A stretch of 64,000 bases of DNA from Phycisphaerae bacterium (lineage in GTDB: Bacteria; Planctomycetota; Phycisphaerae; Sedimentisphaerales; Anaerobacaceae): assembly GCA_030601845.1 (NCBI GenBank), contig JAUWAY010000009.1, positions 1-64,000 on the forward strand, written 5' to 3'. The stretch's first letter is position 1, and every line of letters begins with the position of its first letter. The translations under genes were made by a program, and so were the position numbers. The notes beneath the pieces are model-generated. The model had not been told where the DNA came from, searched no databases, and was given only the letters and a program-made list of their open reading frames with translations. This document shows positions 15,460 to 24,265 of this stretch, one piece after another.

Positions 15460-17268
15460 GTGAATAAAAAAGAAGTAACGATATTGGCTGCGCGGGTTGA
15501 GCGGGAATTTTTGCCGTTTGTTCGCAGGCCCAGCAGATATATCGGCGGCGAGATAAACCAGAACAAAAAAGACCTGGCGCAATGCGACCTGAGGGTCGCG
15601 TTGTGCTTTCCGGATATTTACGAAGTTGGGATGAGCTATACAGGCCTTGCGATTATCTACGATATTCTCAACAGTATCGACGGCGTTGCAGCTGAGCGGG
15701 TCTTTGCGCCCTGGATTGATGCTGAAAAGGTACTACGCGAGAAGCAAATCCCGCTGTTTAGTCTGGAATCCAAAGCATCACTAAAAAGTTTTGATGTCGT
15801 CGGTTTTAGCTTAACCAACGAGCTTTGCTACACCAATGTGCTCAATATGCTCGATTTAGCCGGCTTGAATATCCGCAGCAGCAGCCGAGATGAAAACGAC
15901 CCATTGGTCATTGCCGGCGGTAGTATGGCAAATTGCTGCGAGCCAATGGCTAAGTTTATCGACCTATTTTTGTTAGGCGATGGCGAAGAGGCAGTTGTTG
16001 AATTGGCAGAATTGATTAAAACGCAGAAAAAAGCTGGCGCAACAAAGAGGGATATCCTTCTCGCCGCTGCTAAAGAATTTGAGTGGGCCTATGTGCCGGC
16101 CCTTTATAAATCAGAAGACAGAAGTCAGAAGACAGAAGACAGAATGGATACATCCGCTTCCGACAAGCGGAATCGAGTATTGCCCAAACAATTCAAAAGT
16201 GCTGTTGTTGAAGATTTTGAAAATGCTGCTGTGCCGTTGAAGCCGATAGTGCCGTTTGCCCAGGTCGTGCACGAACGAGTCAGTGTCGAAATTATGCGTG
16301 GCTGTCCGGGCCGGTGCCGGTTTTGCCAGGCCAGTTTCTGCAGAAGACCTGTGCGCTGCCGAAGCGTTGAAAAGATTATAGATATTGCGAAGGCCTGTTA
16401 CCTCGCAACAGGGTTCGATACGGTCAGTCTGCTGAGTTTATCAACTGCCGATTATCCGAACCTTGAAGAATTAGTTACCGGCCTGCACAAATACTTTCAG
16501 GACAAATATGTCGGTTTGTCACTGCCAAGTCTGCGTGCCCGCCGGCAGCTAAAGCTGCTGCCATTATTGGTAACTTCGGTGAGGAAAAGCGGCCTGACAA
16601 TTGCTGTTGAAGCTGCCAGTGAAAAATTAAGACGGATTATCAACAAGCCCCTCAAAGACAGGGATTTGTTTGCGGCGGTGGAAGCGGCGTACCGTGCCGG
16701 CTGGCAACGATTAAAGTTGTACTTTATGGTGGGGCTGCCCGGTGAGAGCGAACAGGATATAGAGCAGATTGTAGAGCTATCATTTCAATTAGCTAAACTT
16801 CGCAAGAAGATTGACGGCAAGACAGGGCAGATTAACATTACCATAAGCTGGTTTGTTCCCAAGCCGCACACGCCGTTCGGTTGGCTCGGGCAAAAGCCGG
16901 CAAGCTATTTCGAGCAGGCAAAACAGTTAATACTCAACGAAAAAAGGAAACTTCGTGCAAAATTTCTGCAGTTCAAGTTTCATAATATAAATCGCAACGT
17001 ATTGGAATCGGCGATAGGGCGAGGCGACAGGCGCTTATGTGATGTTATCGAAGTGGCCTGGCAGAGCGGTGCAAGATTCGATTTGTGGGACGAGTGCTTC
17101 GATTATGAAATCTGGCAAAGGGCCTTTGGAAAATTCGGAATGGATATTGACACCGCTGCACAAAGGCAGTTTGGCACTGATGAAATTCTGCCCTGGGAGC
17201 ATTTAGGCGGGCCTAATAAAAAATATCTGCTTGGGCATTTAGATAAAGCGGGACTGGTAACTGGTTAA
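15460..17268 (+). CDS. B12-binding-type radical SAM protein (TIGR03960-like)
   Basis: This 602-residue protein has an N-terminal cobalamin-binding-like domain (LCFPDIYEVGMSYTGLAIIY, VGFSLTNELCYTNVL) and a radical SAM core with CPGRCRFCQ (CxxxCxxC). It matches the group usually followed by a DUF2344 partner in other genomes; no such partner is next to it here. It has a GTG start at 15460. Residues about 218-243 (EDRSQKTEDR.. to ..NRVLPK) are encoded by gacagaag words plus a small hairpin, and look like an in-frame repeat insertion between the B12-like and SAM domains. The reaction is not known. Confidence 0.85.
   Translation: MNKKEVTILAARVEREFLPFVRRPSRYIGGEINQNKKDLAQCDLRVALCFPDIYEVGMSYTGLAIIYDILNSIDGVAAERVFAPWIDAEKVLREKQIPLFSLESKASLKSFDVVGFSLTNELCYTNVLNMLDLAGLNIRSSSRDENDPLVIAGGSMANCCEPMAKFIDLFLLGDGEEAVVELAELIKTQKKAGATKRDILLAAAKEFEWAYVPALYKSEDRSQKTEDRMDTSASDKRNRVLPKQFKSAVVEDFENAAVPLKPIVPFAQVVHERVSVEIMRGCPGRCRFCQASFCRRPVRCRSVEKIIDIAKACYLATGFDTVSLLSLSTADYPNLEELVTGLHKYFQDKYVGLSLPSLRARRQLKLLPLLVTSVRKSGLTIAVEAASEKLRRIINKPLKDRDLFAAVEAAYRAGWQRLKLYFMVGLPGESEQDIEQIVELSFQLAKLRKKIDGKTGQINITISWFVPKPHTPFGWLGQKPASYFEQAKQLILNEKRKLRAKFLQFKFHNINRNVLESAIGRGDRRLCDVIEVAWQSGARFDLWDECFDYEIWQRAFGKFGMDIDTAAQRQFGTDEILPWEHLGGPNKKYLLGHLDKAGLVTG
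16108..16178. repeat. Word repeat inserted in frame in radical SAM gene
   Basis: tcagaagacagaagtcagaagacagaag is followed by a hairpin CCGCTTccgacAAGCGG. The first part is the same word as at 8641-8660 and 24125-24160. Confidence 0.7.
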
Positions 17269-17380
17269 ATGGTGATTGGTGATTGATGAGTGGTTAATTA
17301 GGCGAAGACAATGGAGAATTGGGAATGTAGAATTGGAAGCCACAGAGGACAAAGACAAATCAAAAAGCAGGTGACTGTCC
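17268..17380. repeat. Composite word-repeat tract before dockerin-like gene
   Basis: gtgattggtgattgatgagtggttaatta, then gagaattgggaatgtagaattg, then gccacagaggacaaagac. The same words occur near 3000, 13705 and 6625. Confidence 0.6.
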
Positions 17381-17445
17381 CTAATTTTAAAGGAAGAGCC
17401 AAAAATAACTTGATTTTTCAAGACAAACTTGATACTCTATTGAAA

Positions 17446-18144
17446 ATGAGGATTAACGGTTTACTACTTATCATAACTGCCATATTGGGCATATGTTCAG
17501 TTGTCGAAGCGGATATTTATATAATCCAGCTTCCCGTGTGCGGTTCATATACTATGGGGCAAAGTAGAAGCTTCACAATCGATTTGGGGACAGAATTGCT
17601 ACAGATCAATGAAGTCAGGTTAATATGTGAAGGCACGGTCACTGCTGGCCTTGATTATTGGTGGAATCCATTCTCAGACTACTTCTATGGATTTTTCGAC
17701 ACAGAACCAGGATATATGTGGGCGAAAGGTCCTCTTGTCGGAGCAAGTACCTATCCTTTACCTGAACCGTTCTCAGATAATCCCAAATTTGTCCCAGAAT
17801 TTGGAGCAACTTGGGATTTTTTGCTCGATGGACAAGCTAACGGGTCGGTTATTCTTTCCGGGATTTTTTTCATACCTGAGTTTCCACCAAAGGCATTTCC
17901 CAGTGGTTACTTAGAGGTAGCAATAATCCAAATTAATGCTGTGCCGCTATTGGCAGGCGATTTTGATAGAAGCGGCAAGGTAGACCTGGCTGACTTTGCT
18001 ATATTAGCGTCTGCTTGGTGGACTACTGTGGGAGACCCCAACTATAACGACGACTGCGACATTTCAGAGCCTCCTGATAGCGTAATTGACTTACTTGATC
18101 TCTCTGTATTTTGCGGGAACTGGTTACAGAAAAGCTTGGAGTAA
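17446..18144 (+). CDS. Exported protein with dockerin-type EF-hand tail
   Basis: This 232-residue protein has an N-terminal signal peptide (MRINGLLLIITAILG..). Its beta-rich body is unlike anything I recognise. The C-terminal two-loop calcium-binding tail begins GDFDRSGKVDLADFAIL and repeats after about 35 residues as CDISEPPDSVIDLLDL. Such dockerin-like tails are abundant in Phycisphaerae-type planctomycetes and probably attach secreted proteins to surface partners. The track start (17311) lies in repeat DNA. ATG 17446 gives a clean signal peptide. Confidence 0.8.
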   Translation: MRINGLLLIITAILGICSVVEADIYIIQLPVCGSYTMGQSRSFTIDLGTELLQINEVRLICEGTVTAGLDYWWNPFSDYFYGFFDTEPGYMWAKGPLVGASTYPLPEPFSDNPKFVPEFGATWDFLLDGQANGSVILSGIFFIPEFPPKAFPSGYLEVAIIQINAVPLLAGDFDRSGKVDLADFAILASAWWTTVGDPNYNDDCDISEPPDSVIDLLDLSVFCGNWLQKSLE

Positions 18145-18149
18145 ATTCT

Positions 18150-18839
18150 TTACTCTTTCCTCATTCCCGGCGGTAGTTCTATTCCAACACGTCCTTTTGC
18201 CTCCTTGAAATCTACTATGATCTTAACCGCAGCCTTTGGGTCATCCAGTACGGTGAACACATTCATATCTTCGGGTGAAATATGACTGTGAACTTTGAGC
18301 ATCTTTTCGTTCATCCACGTGGTCAGTCCCTCCCAGTAGTCACTGCCCATCAAAATCACAGGGAAAGAGGCCTGCTTCAGCGTTTGAATCAATACCAGTG
18401 ATTCGAAAAACTCATCCATAGTTCCGTAACCGCCGGGGAAGACTATAAAACCATGGGCGTATTTCAAAAACATTACTTTACGACAGAAGAAATACCTGAA
18501 GTGCAGTGACAGATTCTGGTACTCGTTTGGGATTTGCTCCAGGGGTAGTTCGATATTGAGGCCTATGCTTTTGCCACCTGCCTCTGCAGCGCCCTTATTT
18601 GCCGCTTCCATAATGCCACTTCCGCCACCAGTTATTACTGCAAAACCGGCCTTTGTTATTTCCCAAGCGGTCTGCGCGGCAAGTTTATAGTATCGCTCTC
18701 CCGATTTTGCCCTGGCTGAGCCGAAAAACGACACGGCAGGTCCGATGGAGCCAAGTTCGTCAAAGCCCTCCACGAACTCAGCCATTACCCTGAATATCCG
18801 CCAGAGGTCTTTAACTGGTTTTTCCGTAACATTCATCAT
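18150..18839 (-). CDS. LOG family protein (TIGR00730 type)
   Basis: This 229-residue Rossmann-like protein has both family motifs: GGGSGIMEAANKGA near residue 70 and PGGYGTMDEFFE near residue 135. These residues bind and cleave nucleoside 5'-monophosphates (phosphoribohydrolase activity, as in cytokinin-activating LOG enzymes). Older annotation calls the family lysine decarboxylase, without activity to support it. It stands alone on the minus strand, and a word-repeat tract covers its upstream region. Confidence 0.92.
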   Translation of the reverse strand: MMNVTEKPVKDLWRIFRVMAEFVEGFDELGSIGPAVSFFGSARAKSGERYYKLAAQTAWEITKAGFAVITGGGSGIMEAANKGAAEAGGKSIGLNIELPLEQIPNEYQNLSLHFRYFFCRKVMFLKYAHGFIVFPGGYGTMDEFFESLVLIQTLKQASFPVILMGSDYWEGLTTWMNEKMLKVHSHISPEDMNVFTVLDDPKAAVKIIVDFKEAKGRVGIELPPGMRKE

Positions 18840-18910
18840 AATTCGTACCTCGTCGCTCGTATGTCGTATATCGCTCTACACGACGCATTTACTCATTTAC
18901 GCATTCGCGT
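18840..18910. repeat. CTCGTATGTCGTATATCG / ACGCATTTAC word repeat
   Basis: cgtacctcgtcgctcgtatgtcgtatatcg is followed by cgacgcatttactcatttacgcatt. The second word is shared with 11620-11640. Confidence 0.55.
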
Positions 18911-18916
18911 TTCATT

Positions 18917-19630
18917 CTACCACAAAGCCGGGTTGTTTGCAGCGGGACAATATGTTGAAATCGGACAATTTTCACAATCCGGTTTGCGTGCCTTGCAAAT
19001 GTTTCGGCCATGGAAAATCAATAAATGACTGAATAACGTCCAGTTCTTCTGTGGTACTATTTCGGCCAAATCAAATTCCAACTTTACCGCATCGCTATTT
19101 AGCGAAAGTCCGATACGTCGTGACAGCCGAATAACGTGCGTATCGCAGGCTATCGCCGGCCTGCCGAAAGCATTGCCCAGCACGACATTTGCCGTCTTTC
19201 TACCCACGCCCGGAAGTTGTAGAAGTCGTTCCATTGCATCAGGCACTTTACCACCGAACCGGTCGATTATCTCTGTGCAGGCACCTTTGATGTTGATTGC
19301 TTTATTGCGATAGAAGCCGGTGCTTTTTATATCCGACTCGACCTGCTTTATATCAGCTTTTGCCCAGTCCTCAGCCGATTTATATTTTTTGAACAAATCT
19401 TTGGTGACCATATTGACCCGCACATCCGTGCACTGCGCCGACAAAATTGTTGAAATCAGCAACTCCAGTGGATTTGCGAAGTTAAGCGCAGTTTTTGCGC
19501 GCGGATATGTCTTTTTCAGTACCGGCCAAATTTTTTTGACCCTTTCAGCCGCCTCGGCCTTATCAACCCTTATTTTTTTTGCCGTTGTTTTTTTTGCCAT
19601 AAGTTGCACTATTTCACTTTTACCCCTCAC
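18917..19630 (-). CDS. nth: Endonuclease III
   Basis: A DNA glycosylase/AP lyase for oxidised pyrimidines. Visible are the helix-hairpin-helix LPGVGRKTANVVL, the catalytic Lys region (TGFYRNKAINIKG), the catalytic Asp in ACDTHVIRL, and the C-terminal [4Fe-4S] ligand set Cys-x6-Cys-x2-Cys-x5-Cys (CKARKPDCENCPISTYC). The track start is a GTG overlapping the dsbD-like stop as GTGA. An internal ATG at 19600 (MAKKTTAKK) is an alternative, since the first ten residues fall in repeat-like DNA. Confidence 0.95.
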   Translation of the reverse strand: MRGKSEIVQLMAKKTTAKKIRVDKAEAAERVKKIWPVLKKTYPRAKTALNFANPLELLISTILSAQCTDVRVNMVTKDLFKKYKSAEDWAKADIKQVESDIKSTGFYRNKAINIKGACTEIIDRFGGKVPDAMERLLQLPGVGRKTANVVLGNAFGRPAIACDTHVIRLSRRIGLSLNSDAVKLEFDLAEIVPQKNWTLFSHLLIFHGRNICKARKPDCENCPISTYCPAANNPALW

Positions 19631-21447
19631 TCATGTTCAGGGCTCTGTGCTTTCTGTCCTTTGTCTTCTGTGTTTAGCTTTTCCAGAAGCGATTTTAGCT
19701 TATTGGCAAAAAACATATTACGCCATCTGACCGGCTCTTTCTCGCCCGGCATAAACAGGAGACTGACCGGCACGCCCGGCTCGTTATAGATATTTTTCAA
19801 AGCAATCGTTGCCGGGTAATCCTTGACTGTGGTATCGGCTTTAATTGCGAAAACGCCTTTTTGCTCGATTAATTTTGCGATATCTTTGCGAGAGTAAACC
19901 GTTCTTTCCACCGCCTGACAGCTCAAGCACCAATCGGCAGTAAACTTAATCAAGACAGGTTTTTCCTGCGTTAAAGCGGCCTGTATCGATGCGGCGTCAT
20001 ACTTCTGCCAGTCGATAAGTTGAGCGTCCGGTGCGGGCAAAAACGTCCCGCCCGCTGCAATTGCCAGGACAATCGCGATAATTCTTATAAGCCACTTGCG
20101 CGATATCTTAGTGTTATAACTGACCCAGCCACCCCACATCCAAACACAAAAGCCAAGCACCACTGCAAAATACAGGACACCCATTCTGCGCACTTGCGGC
20201 AGCGCCGAGAGGAGCTTTACTGCAACAATGAGCAGGACAAATCCAATTGTTTGCTTAAACAATTCCATCCATCGCCCCGGTCTGGGTGTGCGCTTTAACA
20301 ATCCCGGCATTGAGGTAAGTATTGCGTATGGCGTGGCCATACCGATACCTATGACCATTATCGCGGTTGTGGCCAGCAGCAGAGGCTGAGCCTGTGCCCA
20401 GGCAAAGGCCGCTGCCAAGATTGCGAAGCTGCAGGGCGTGCTTAAAACCGCTGCCAGAAAGCCCATTCCGACAGCTCCGGTATAGCCGCTGCCGGAGCCG
20501 GATTTGCTCGCTATTGCGGACGGCAGAGTAATCGTAAAGACCCCGAACATAAAAAGTGCCAGCACAACGAGCAAAAGCACCATCCCGGTAACAAAAGCCG
20601 GATTGCGGAACTGGTCGCCCCACTGCAACACCGTTCCATAGAAGATTTGCAAAACGATATTTGCTCCTGCAAGGCACGCAAAGAACAGCAATATCCCAAG
20701 ACAAAAAGCAAGCCCCAACGCCGTCGATTTACCTTTGCTCTGTTTTGCCTGCTCAACGATTCGCATCACGATAAGAGGCAACACCGGCCAGACACAGGGC
20801 ATAATATTCAGCGACAGTCCCGCCAAAAACGCCAAACCGAATGCAACTAAGGCGGAATAGTTTACCCACTGGCTTATCTCGATTGCTTTAGTCAAATCCG
20901 GCACGGTGAATTTTGGTTTGCTCATCGCTGCATCGAGGGAAATACGGATATCTGTACTCAAATCGCCGAAGTCCGGCACGCGACATTGAATATCCGAGCA
21001 TACCGCCCCTTCGATAACGATGTCGGCGCTGACATTAGTTTTACCAGTCTCAAATTCAGCCCGGGCAACATTAAACGGTAAAAACACTGTGAATTTGTTA
21101 CTGAAGACCTGAAGCTTTTTGCCTGAAGTTCTATCAAAATACCATTCAGAGGCAGGAAATATCGGTTCAGAAAAGCTTATATAATCTTTCGCGGAGGGTT
21201 TGATTTTAAGATTCATGCCACCCGGTGCGGTTTTGACGGATGCGTAGAAATGCCACTCTTTTTTTAAATCGAAATGAACTGCCAATGCGGATTCACTGCC
21301 CGGGCGAACAGCTTCATATTGCTGCTCAACCGAGACAGTAACAATATCGGTTTTGATTATATTGGCAGGAGCCGGTGCAGCGAGTCCATTAACGGCGAAA
21401 ATCAAAATTAAACATAAAATAGCAGCACCTTTTTTCTGCATAGGCAC
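19627..21447 (-). CDS. dsbD: DsbD-like thiol:disulfide interchange protein
   Basis: The protein moves reducing power across the inner membrane to periplasmic thiol proteins. Domains in order are: signal peptide; N-terminal DsbD-alpha-like domain (about residues 35-185); a membrane core of eight helices with the redox Cys in NIMPCVWPVLP and STPCSFAIL; and a C-terminal thioredoxin-like domain with WCLSC. Length (606) is normal. The last 15 residues (from about NTEDKGQKAQ to the end) are encoded by acagaagacaaaggacag words and look like a repeat-made tail. The stop overlaps the nth start. Confidence 0.93.
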   Translation of the reverse strand: MPMQKKGAAILCLILIFAVNGLAAPAPANIIKTDIVTVSVEQQYEAVRPGSESALAVHFDLKKEWHFYASVKTAPGGMNLKIKPSAKDYISFSEPIFPASEWYFDRTSGKKLQVFSNKFTVFLPFNVARAEFETGKTNVSADIVIEGAVCSDIQCRVPDFGDLSTDIRISLDAAMSKPKFTVPDLTKAIEISQWVNYSALVAFGLAFLAGLSLNIMPCVWPVLPLIVMRIVEQAKQSKGKSTALGLAFCLGILLFFACLAGANIVLQIFYGTVLQWGDQFRNPAFVTGMVLLLVVLALFMFGVFTITLPSAIASKSGSGSGYTGAVGMGFLAAVLSTPCSFAILAAAFAWAQAQPLLLATTAIMVIGIGMATPYAILTSMPGLLKRTPRPGRWMELFKQTIGFVLLIVAVKLLSALPQVRRMGVLYFAVVLGFCVWMWGGWVSYNTKISRKWLIRIIAIVLAIAAGGTFLPAPDAQLIDWQKYDAASIQAALTQEKPVLIKFTADWCLSCQAVERTVYSRKDIAKLIEQKGVFAIKADTTVKDYPATIALKNIYNEPGVPVSLLFMPGEKEPVRWRNMFFANKLKSLLEKLNTEDKGQKAQSPEHE

Positions 21448-21475
21448 CTTGTAGGTAATTGGAATAGCGATAATA

Positions 21476-23530
21476 TCAGCTATCTGAGGGCTTTTGCTGT
21501 TCTTTCTGTTCGGATTTTGGCTGGTTGTTTTTTGCTTGCTCGGCAGCTAACAAATCGGCTACCGTGGGCTTGTCCAGCTCGCCGCCTTTGAGAATCAATT
21601 CCACATCATCGGCATCGAGAGTTTCGTATTTCAGCAGCGCCTTTGCTATTCGTTCGAGTTTATCCTTGTTTGATTCTATCAACTCTTTTGCTTTTTTATA
21701 TGCCTCGTCGGTAATTCTTTTTATTTCCTTATCGATTGTCTCGGCTGTTTTCTCCGAATATTCTTTCTCGCCCGGCATCACGTACATTATGTCCTTAAGC
21801 CCCGCATCCGGCCCGTAACTAATCAGCCCAAGCTGTTCACTCATACCCCAGGTCAAAATCATTTGCTTAGCGATATTGGTGGCCTGTTGGATATCCGATT
21901 GTGCGCCGCTGGATATATCATCGCAAAATATCTCTTCTGCGATTCGCCCGCCGAAACACACCTGCAAAAGTGCCATACAATATCTCTTTGTATAATGCAT
22001 ACGGTCCTTTTCCGGCAGAGCAAAGGTCGCCCCGCCGTAAGGACCGCGAGGGATGATGCTGACTTTATGCAGAGGGTCAGCCTCTTTCAGCACAGATTGG
22101 ATGAATGCATGCCCAGACTCATGATAAGCAGTAATTTTTTTGTCATACTCATCAATGACCCTGCTTTTTTTTGCTCTTCCCCATCGCACTTTGTCCCGTG
22201 CCTCTTCGAGGTCGGCCGTCTCGACGGAGTCTTTATTGGCCATAGTCGCAGCCAGGGCAGCCTCATTGATAATAGCTGCCAGATCGGCACCAGTAAACAT
22301 AGGTGTCCCGCGTGCCAGTCTTTCCAGGTCAGCCTCAGGCCCTAATTTTATTTTCTTTGCATGGACCTTCAAAATATCCACTCGGCCCTTCAAATCCGGC
22401 AGTGGCACAAAAATTTGCCTGTCGAATCTTCCCGGCCTGGTCAACGCATGGTCTAAAATATCGGCGCGGTTGGTCGCTGCAATCACAATCACCTGGTCGT
22501 TCGTATCAAAGCCGTCCATTTCAACCAGGATCGCATTTAGTGTTTGCTCGCGTTCGTCATGTCCGCCACCAACATAGCCGGCCCCACGTTTTCGTCCGAT
22601 AGCGTCAACCTCGTCAAGAAAGATGATACAGGGCGAATTTTCTTTGGCCTGCTTGAACAGGTCGCGTACCCGCGATGCTCCGACTCCAACGAACATCTCC
22701 ACAAAATCGCTGCCGGATATACTAAAGAACGGCACATCGGCCTGGCCGGCTATGGCCTTTGCAAGTAACGTCTTTCCGCAGCCGGGCGGGCCCATAAGCA
22801 AAACTCCGCGAGGGATACGGCCACCCAGCCGTTGGAATTTTTTCGGATTTTTCAAAAACTCGATTATCTCAGCCACTTCTTCCTTTGCTTCTTCGACACC
22901 AGCGACGTCATTAAATGTAACCTTGACCCGGTCTTTGTCTTGCAGGCGATGCCTGCTCCGACCAAACGACATCAGCATCCCGCCGGCCCCGGAGCGAAGA
23001 TTACGTGCAAAGAAAAAATAGAAAATTCCGACGAGAATAAGGATTGGGAATATCATCCCCACCAGATTCCAAAGCCAGATTCGCGGCGGCTCACTATCGG
23101 TCCTTACGCCATCTTCCTTCATTTGCTTGAGCAGCTCACCGAGCCAGTCCCCATGTATTTCCGGCTTATAATAAACCACAAAAGAGGCTTTGCCTTTGTC
23201 TGCCCGGCTGGCAAGGCCCTGCTCATTGAATTTGCCTGTTATCTCTGTATCCTTGATAGTAACACTGTCAACGTTCTTGTTCTCAACATGATCGACAAAT
23301 TCGCTCCAGCTGATCTCATCAATACTCAGCAGGGGTCTCAGCACCATCATCACTGTGAATATCACAAGGCCGATTATCAACAAGTTAAACGGCCCACGTT
23401 TATAGCTCGGTAATGGCGGCTTTTTGCCCCCCCTCAAGCGCCCTTTATTATTGCGTTTTGGGGCCCCGCCGCCTCTGCCTTGTGAGCGAGGATGCGGTTG
23501 AGTCGGCTTTTCGTTTTTACTATCACTCAC
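21476..23530 (-). CDS. ftsH: ATP-dependent zinc metalloprotease FtsH
   Basis: A membrane AAA+ protease that degrades misfolded and regulatory proteins. A basic, Gly/Pro-rich N-terminal tail (residues 1-45) comes first, then two membrane helices around a periplasmic domain. The AAA domain has Walker A GPPGCGKT at 247-254, Walker B with [11 protein letters not shown], and the second region of homology [10 protein letters not shown]. The peptidase has HESGH at 470-474. Length 684. It stands 28 bases from the dsbD-like gene on the same strand, so the two may share a transcript. Confidence 0.97.
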   Translation of the reverse strand: MSDSKNEKPTQPHPRSQGRGGGAPKRNNKGRLRGGKKPPLPSYKRGPFNLLIIGLVIFTVMMVLRPLLSIDEISWSEFVDHVENKNVDSVTIKDTEITGKFNEQGLASRADKGKASFVVYYKPEIHGDWLGELLKQMKEDGVRTDSEPPRIWLWNLVGMIFPILILVGIFYFFFARNLRSGAGGMLMSFGRSRHRLQDKDRVKVTFNDVAGVEEAKEEVAEIIEFLKNPKKFQRLGGRIPRGVLLMGPPGCGKTLLAKAIAGQADVPFFSISGSDFVEMFVGVGASRVRDLFKQAKENSPCIIFLDEVDAIGRKRGAGYVGGGHDEREQTLNAILVEMDGFDTNDQVIVIAATNRADILDHALTRPGRFDRQIFVPLPDLKGRVDILKVHAKKIKLGPEADLERLARGTPMFTGADLAAIINEAALAATMANKDSVETADLEEARDKVRWGRAKKSRVIDEYDKKITAYHESGHAFIQSVLKEADPLHKVSIIPRGPYGGATFALPEKDRMHYTKRYCMALLQVCFGGRIAEEIFCDDISSGAQSDIQQATNIAKQMILTWGMSEQLGLISYGPDAGLKDIMYVMPGEKEYSEKTAETIDKEIKRITDEAYKKAKELIESNKDKLERIAKALLKYETLDADDVELILKGGELDKPTVADLLAAEQAKNNQPKSEQKEQQKPSDS

Positions 23531-23545
23531 AATTCGTATCTCACT

Positions 23546-23637
23546 TCTGTCATTGCGAGGCCTTTGAAAAAGGCCGTGGCAATCTCAACCTTTCGGAAGA
23601 TTGAGATTGCTTCGCTTCGCTCGCAATGACCTTGCAC
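23546..23637. repeat. GTCATTGCGAGG...CTTCGCTCGCAATGAC inverted repeat
   Basis: tcattgcgaggcctttgaaaaaggc is paired with gcttcgctcgcaatgacc, around a nested pair caatctcaac / gattgagattg. Its spurious translation HCERSEAI is a familiar database artefact. It fills the gap between ftsH and the LptE-like gene. Confidence 0.75.
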
Positions 23638-23645
23638 ATCCACTT

Positions 23646-24239
23646 TTACCATTTTTTTCCCATTAATTCTACGATTTTCCTTGCCAGGTTGTTTGCCGCA
23701 AGGGCTGATGCATAGCGGAAGCCCTGATTTTGCCATTCCGAAAAGCTGGCAGAGGCGTTGACCAAGCGGTTGTCTATCAACAATTCCCCTGTTTTTAGAT
23801 TTTTCCAGTTGACCACCGCCTGGAGCTGGAGCTGTTTTTCGAGTGCTCGGCCGGTCTGGCGTTCGCTAGTCAGTATTGAAACACTTGCCTGTACGATTTG
23901 TCCGCTTATTACGGTGTCGGCCCGGTCCAGGCTGGAGATTATCTTATAGGGCGTCTCAACCTCGATACGCTTTCCCAGGGCATCGGATAGTTCGTACTCA
24001 ACTCCCCGCCAAAAGCTCTGGTTTTCAAACATTTCCACGTAAACGCTGGCTACTTCTTCAGGGAACAGCGACTCGTTGGAGTAGCCAGCCATCCCGGCAC
24101 ATCCGCAAAAACCCAGACAGAGGACAGAGGACAAAAGGCAGAGGACAGAAGACAGAAAACGAGGGACGAATCGTCCATCGTAGTCCGAATGACCGAAATT
24201 CAAATGACCAAAACTAACTATTCTTTTAACTTTAGGCAC
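23646..24239 (-). CDS. LptE-like lipoprotein with repeat-encoded signal peptide
   Basis: This 197-residue protein has a mature part (after CAGMAGYSNESLF) that fits small outer-membrane lipoproteins of the LptE type. These plug LptD and deliver LPS; typical stretches are ENQSFWRGVEYELSDALG and VISGQIVQASVSILTSE. The first about 45 residues are odd. The GTG start, the basic start and the hydrophobic core FLSSVLCLLSSVLCL are all encoded by word repeats (ctaaagtg, gaccgaaattcaaatgacc and gacagaggacag). The lipobox-like end FCGC gives a plausible lipoprotein signal. No ATG is available between the upstream stop and the mature part. The next gene downstream on this strand is ftsH. Confidence 0.7.
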   Translation of the reverse strand: MPKVKRIVSFGHLNFGHSDYDGRFVPRFLSSVLCLLSSVLCLGFCGCAGMAGYSNESLFPEEVASVYVEMFENQSFWRGVEYELSDALGKRIEVETPYKIISSLDRADTVISGQIVQASVSILTSERQTGRALEKQLQLQAVVNWKNLKTGELLIDNRLVNASASFSEWQNQGFRYASALAANNLARKIVELMGKKW

Positions 24240-24265
24240 TTTAGCTCACTTTAGGCACTTTTCAC
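24110..24265. repeat. Composite word-repeat array over LptE-like 5' end and BamD-like 3' end
   Basis: Three word families stand in a row: agacagaggacagaggac, ccgaatgaccgaaattcaaatgacc, and ctttaggcactttagctcactttaggcac. The array supplies the stop codon of the BamD-like gene and the start and signal peptide of the LptE-like gene. Confidence 0.75.

Noticed and set aside
23527-23736. ORF reading HCERSEAI
   Set aside because: Artefact translation of the GTCATTGCGAG repeat.
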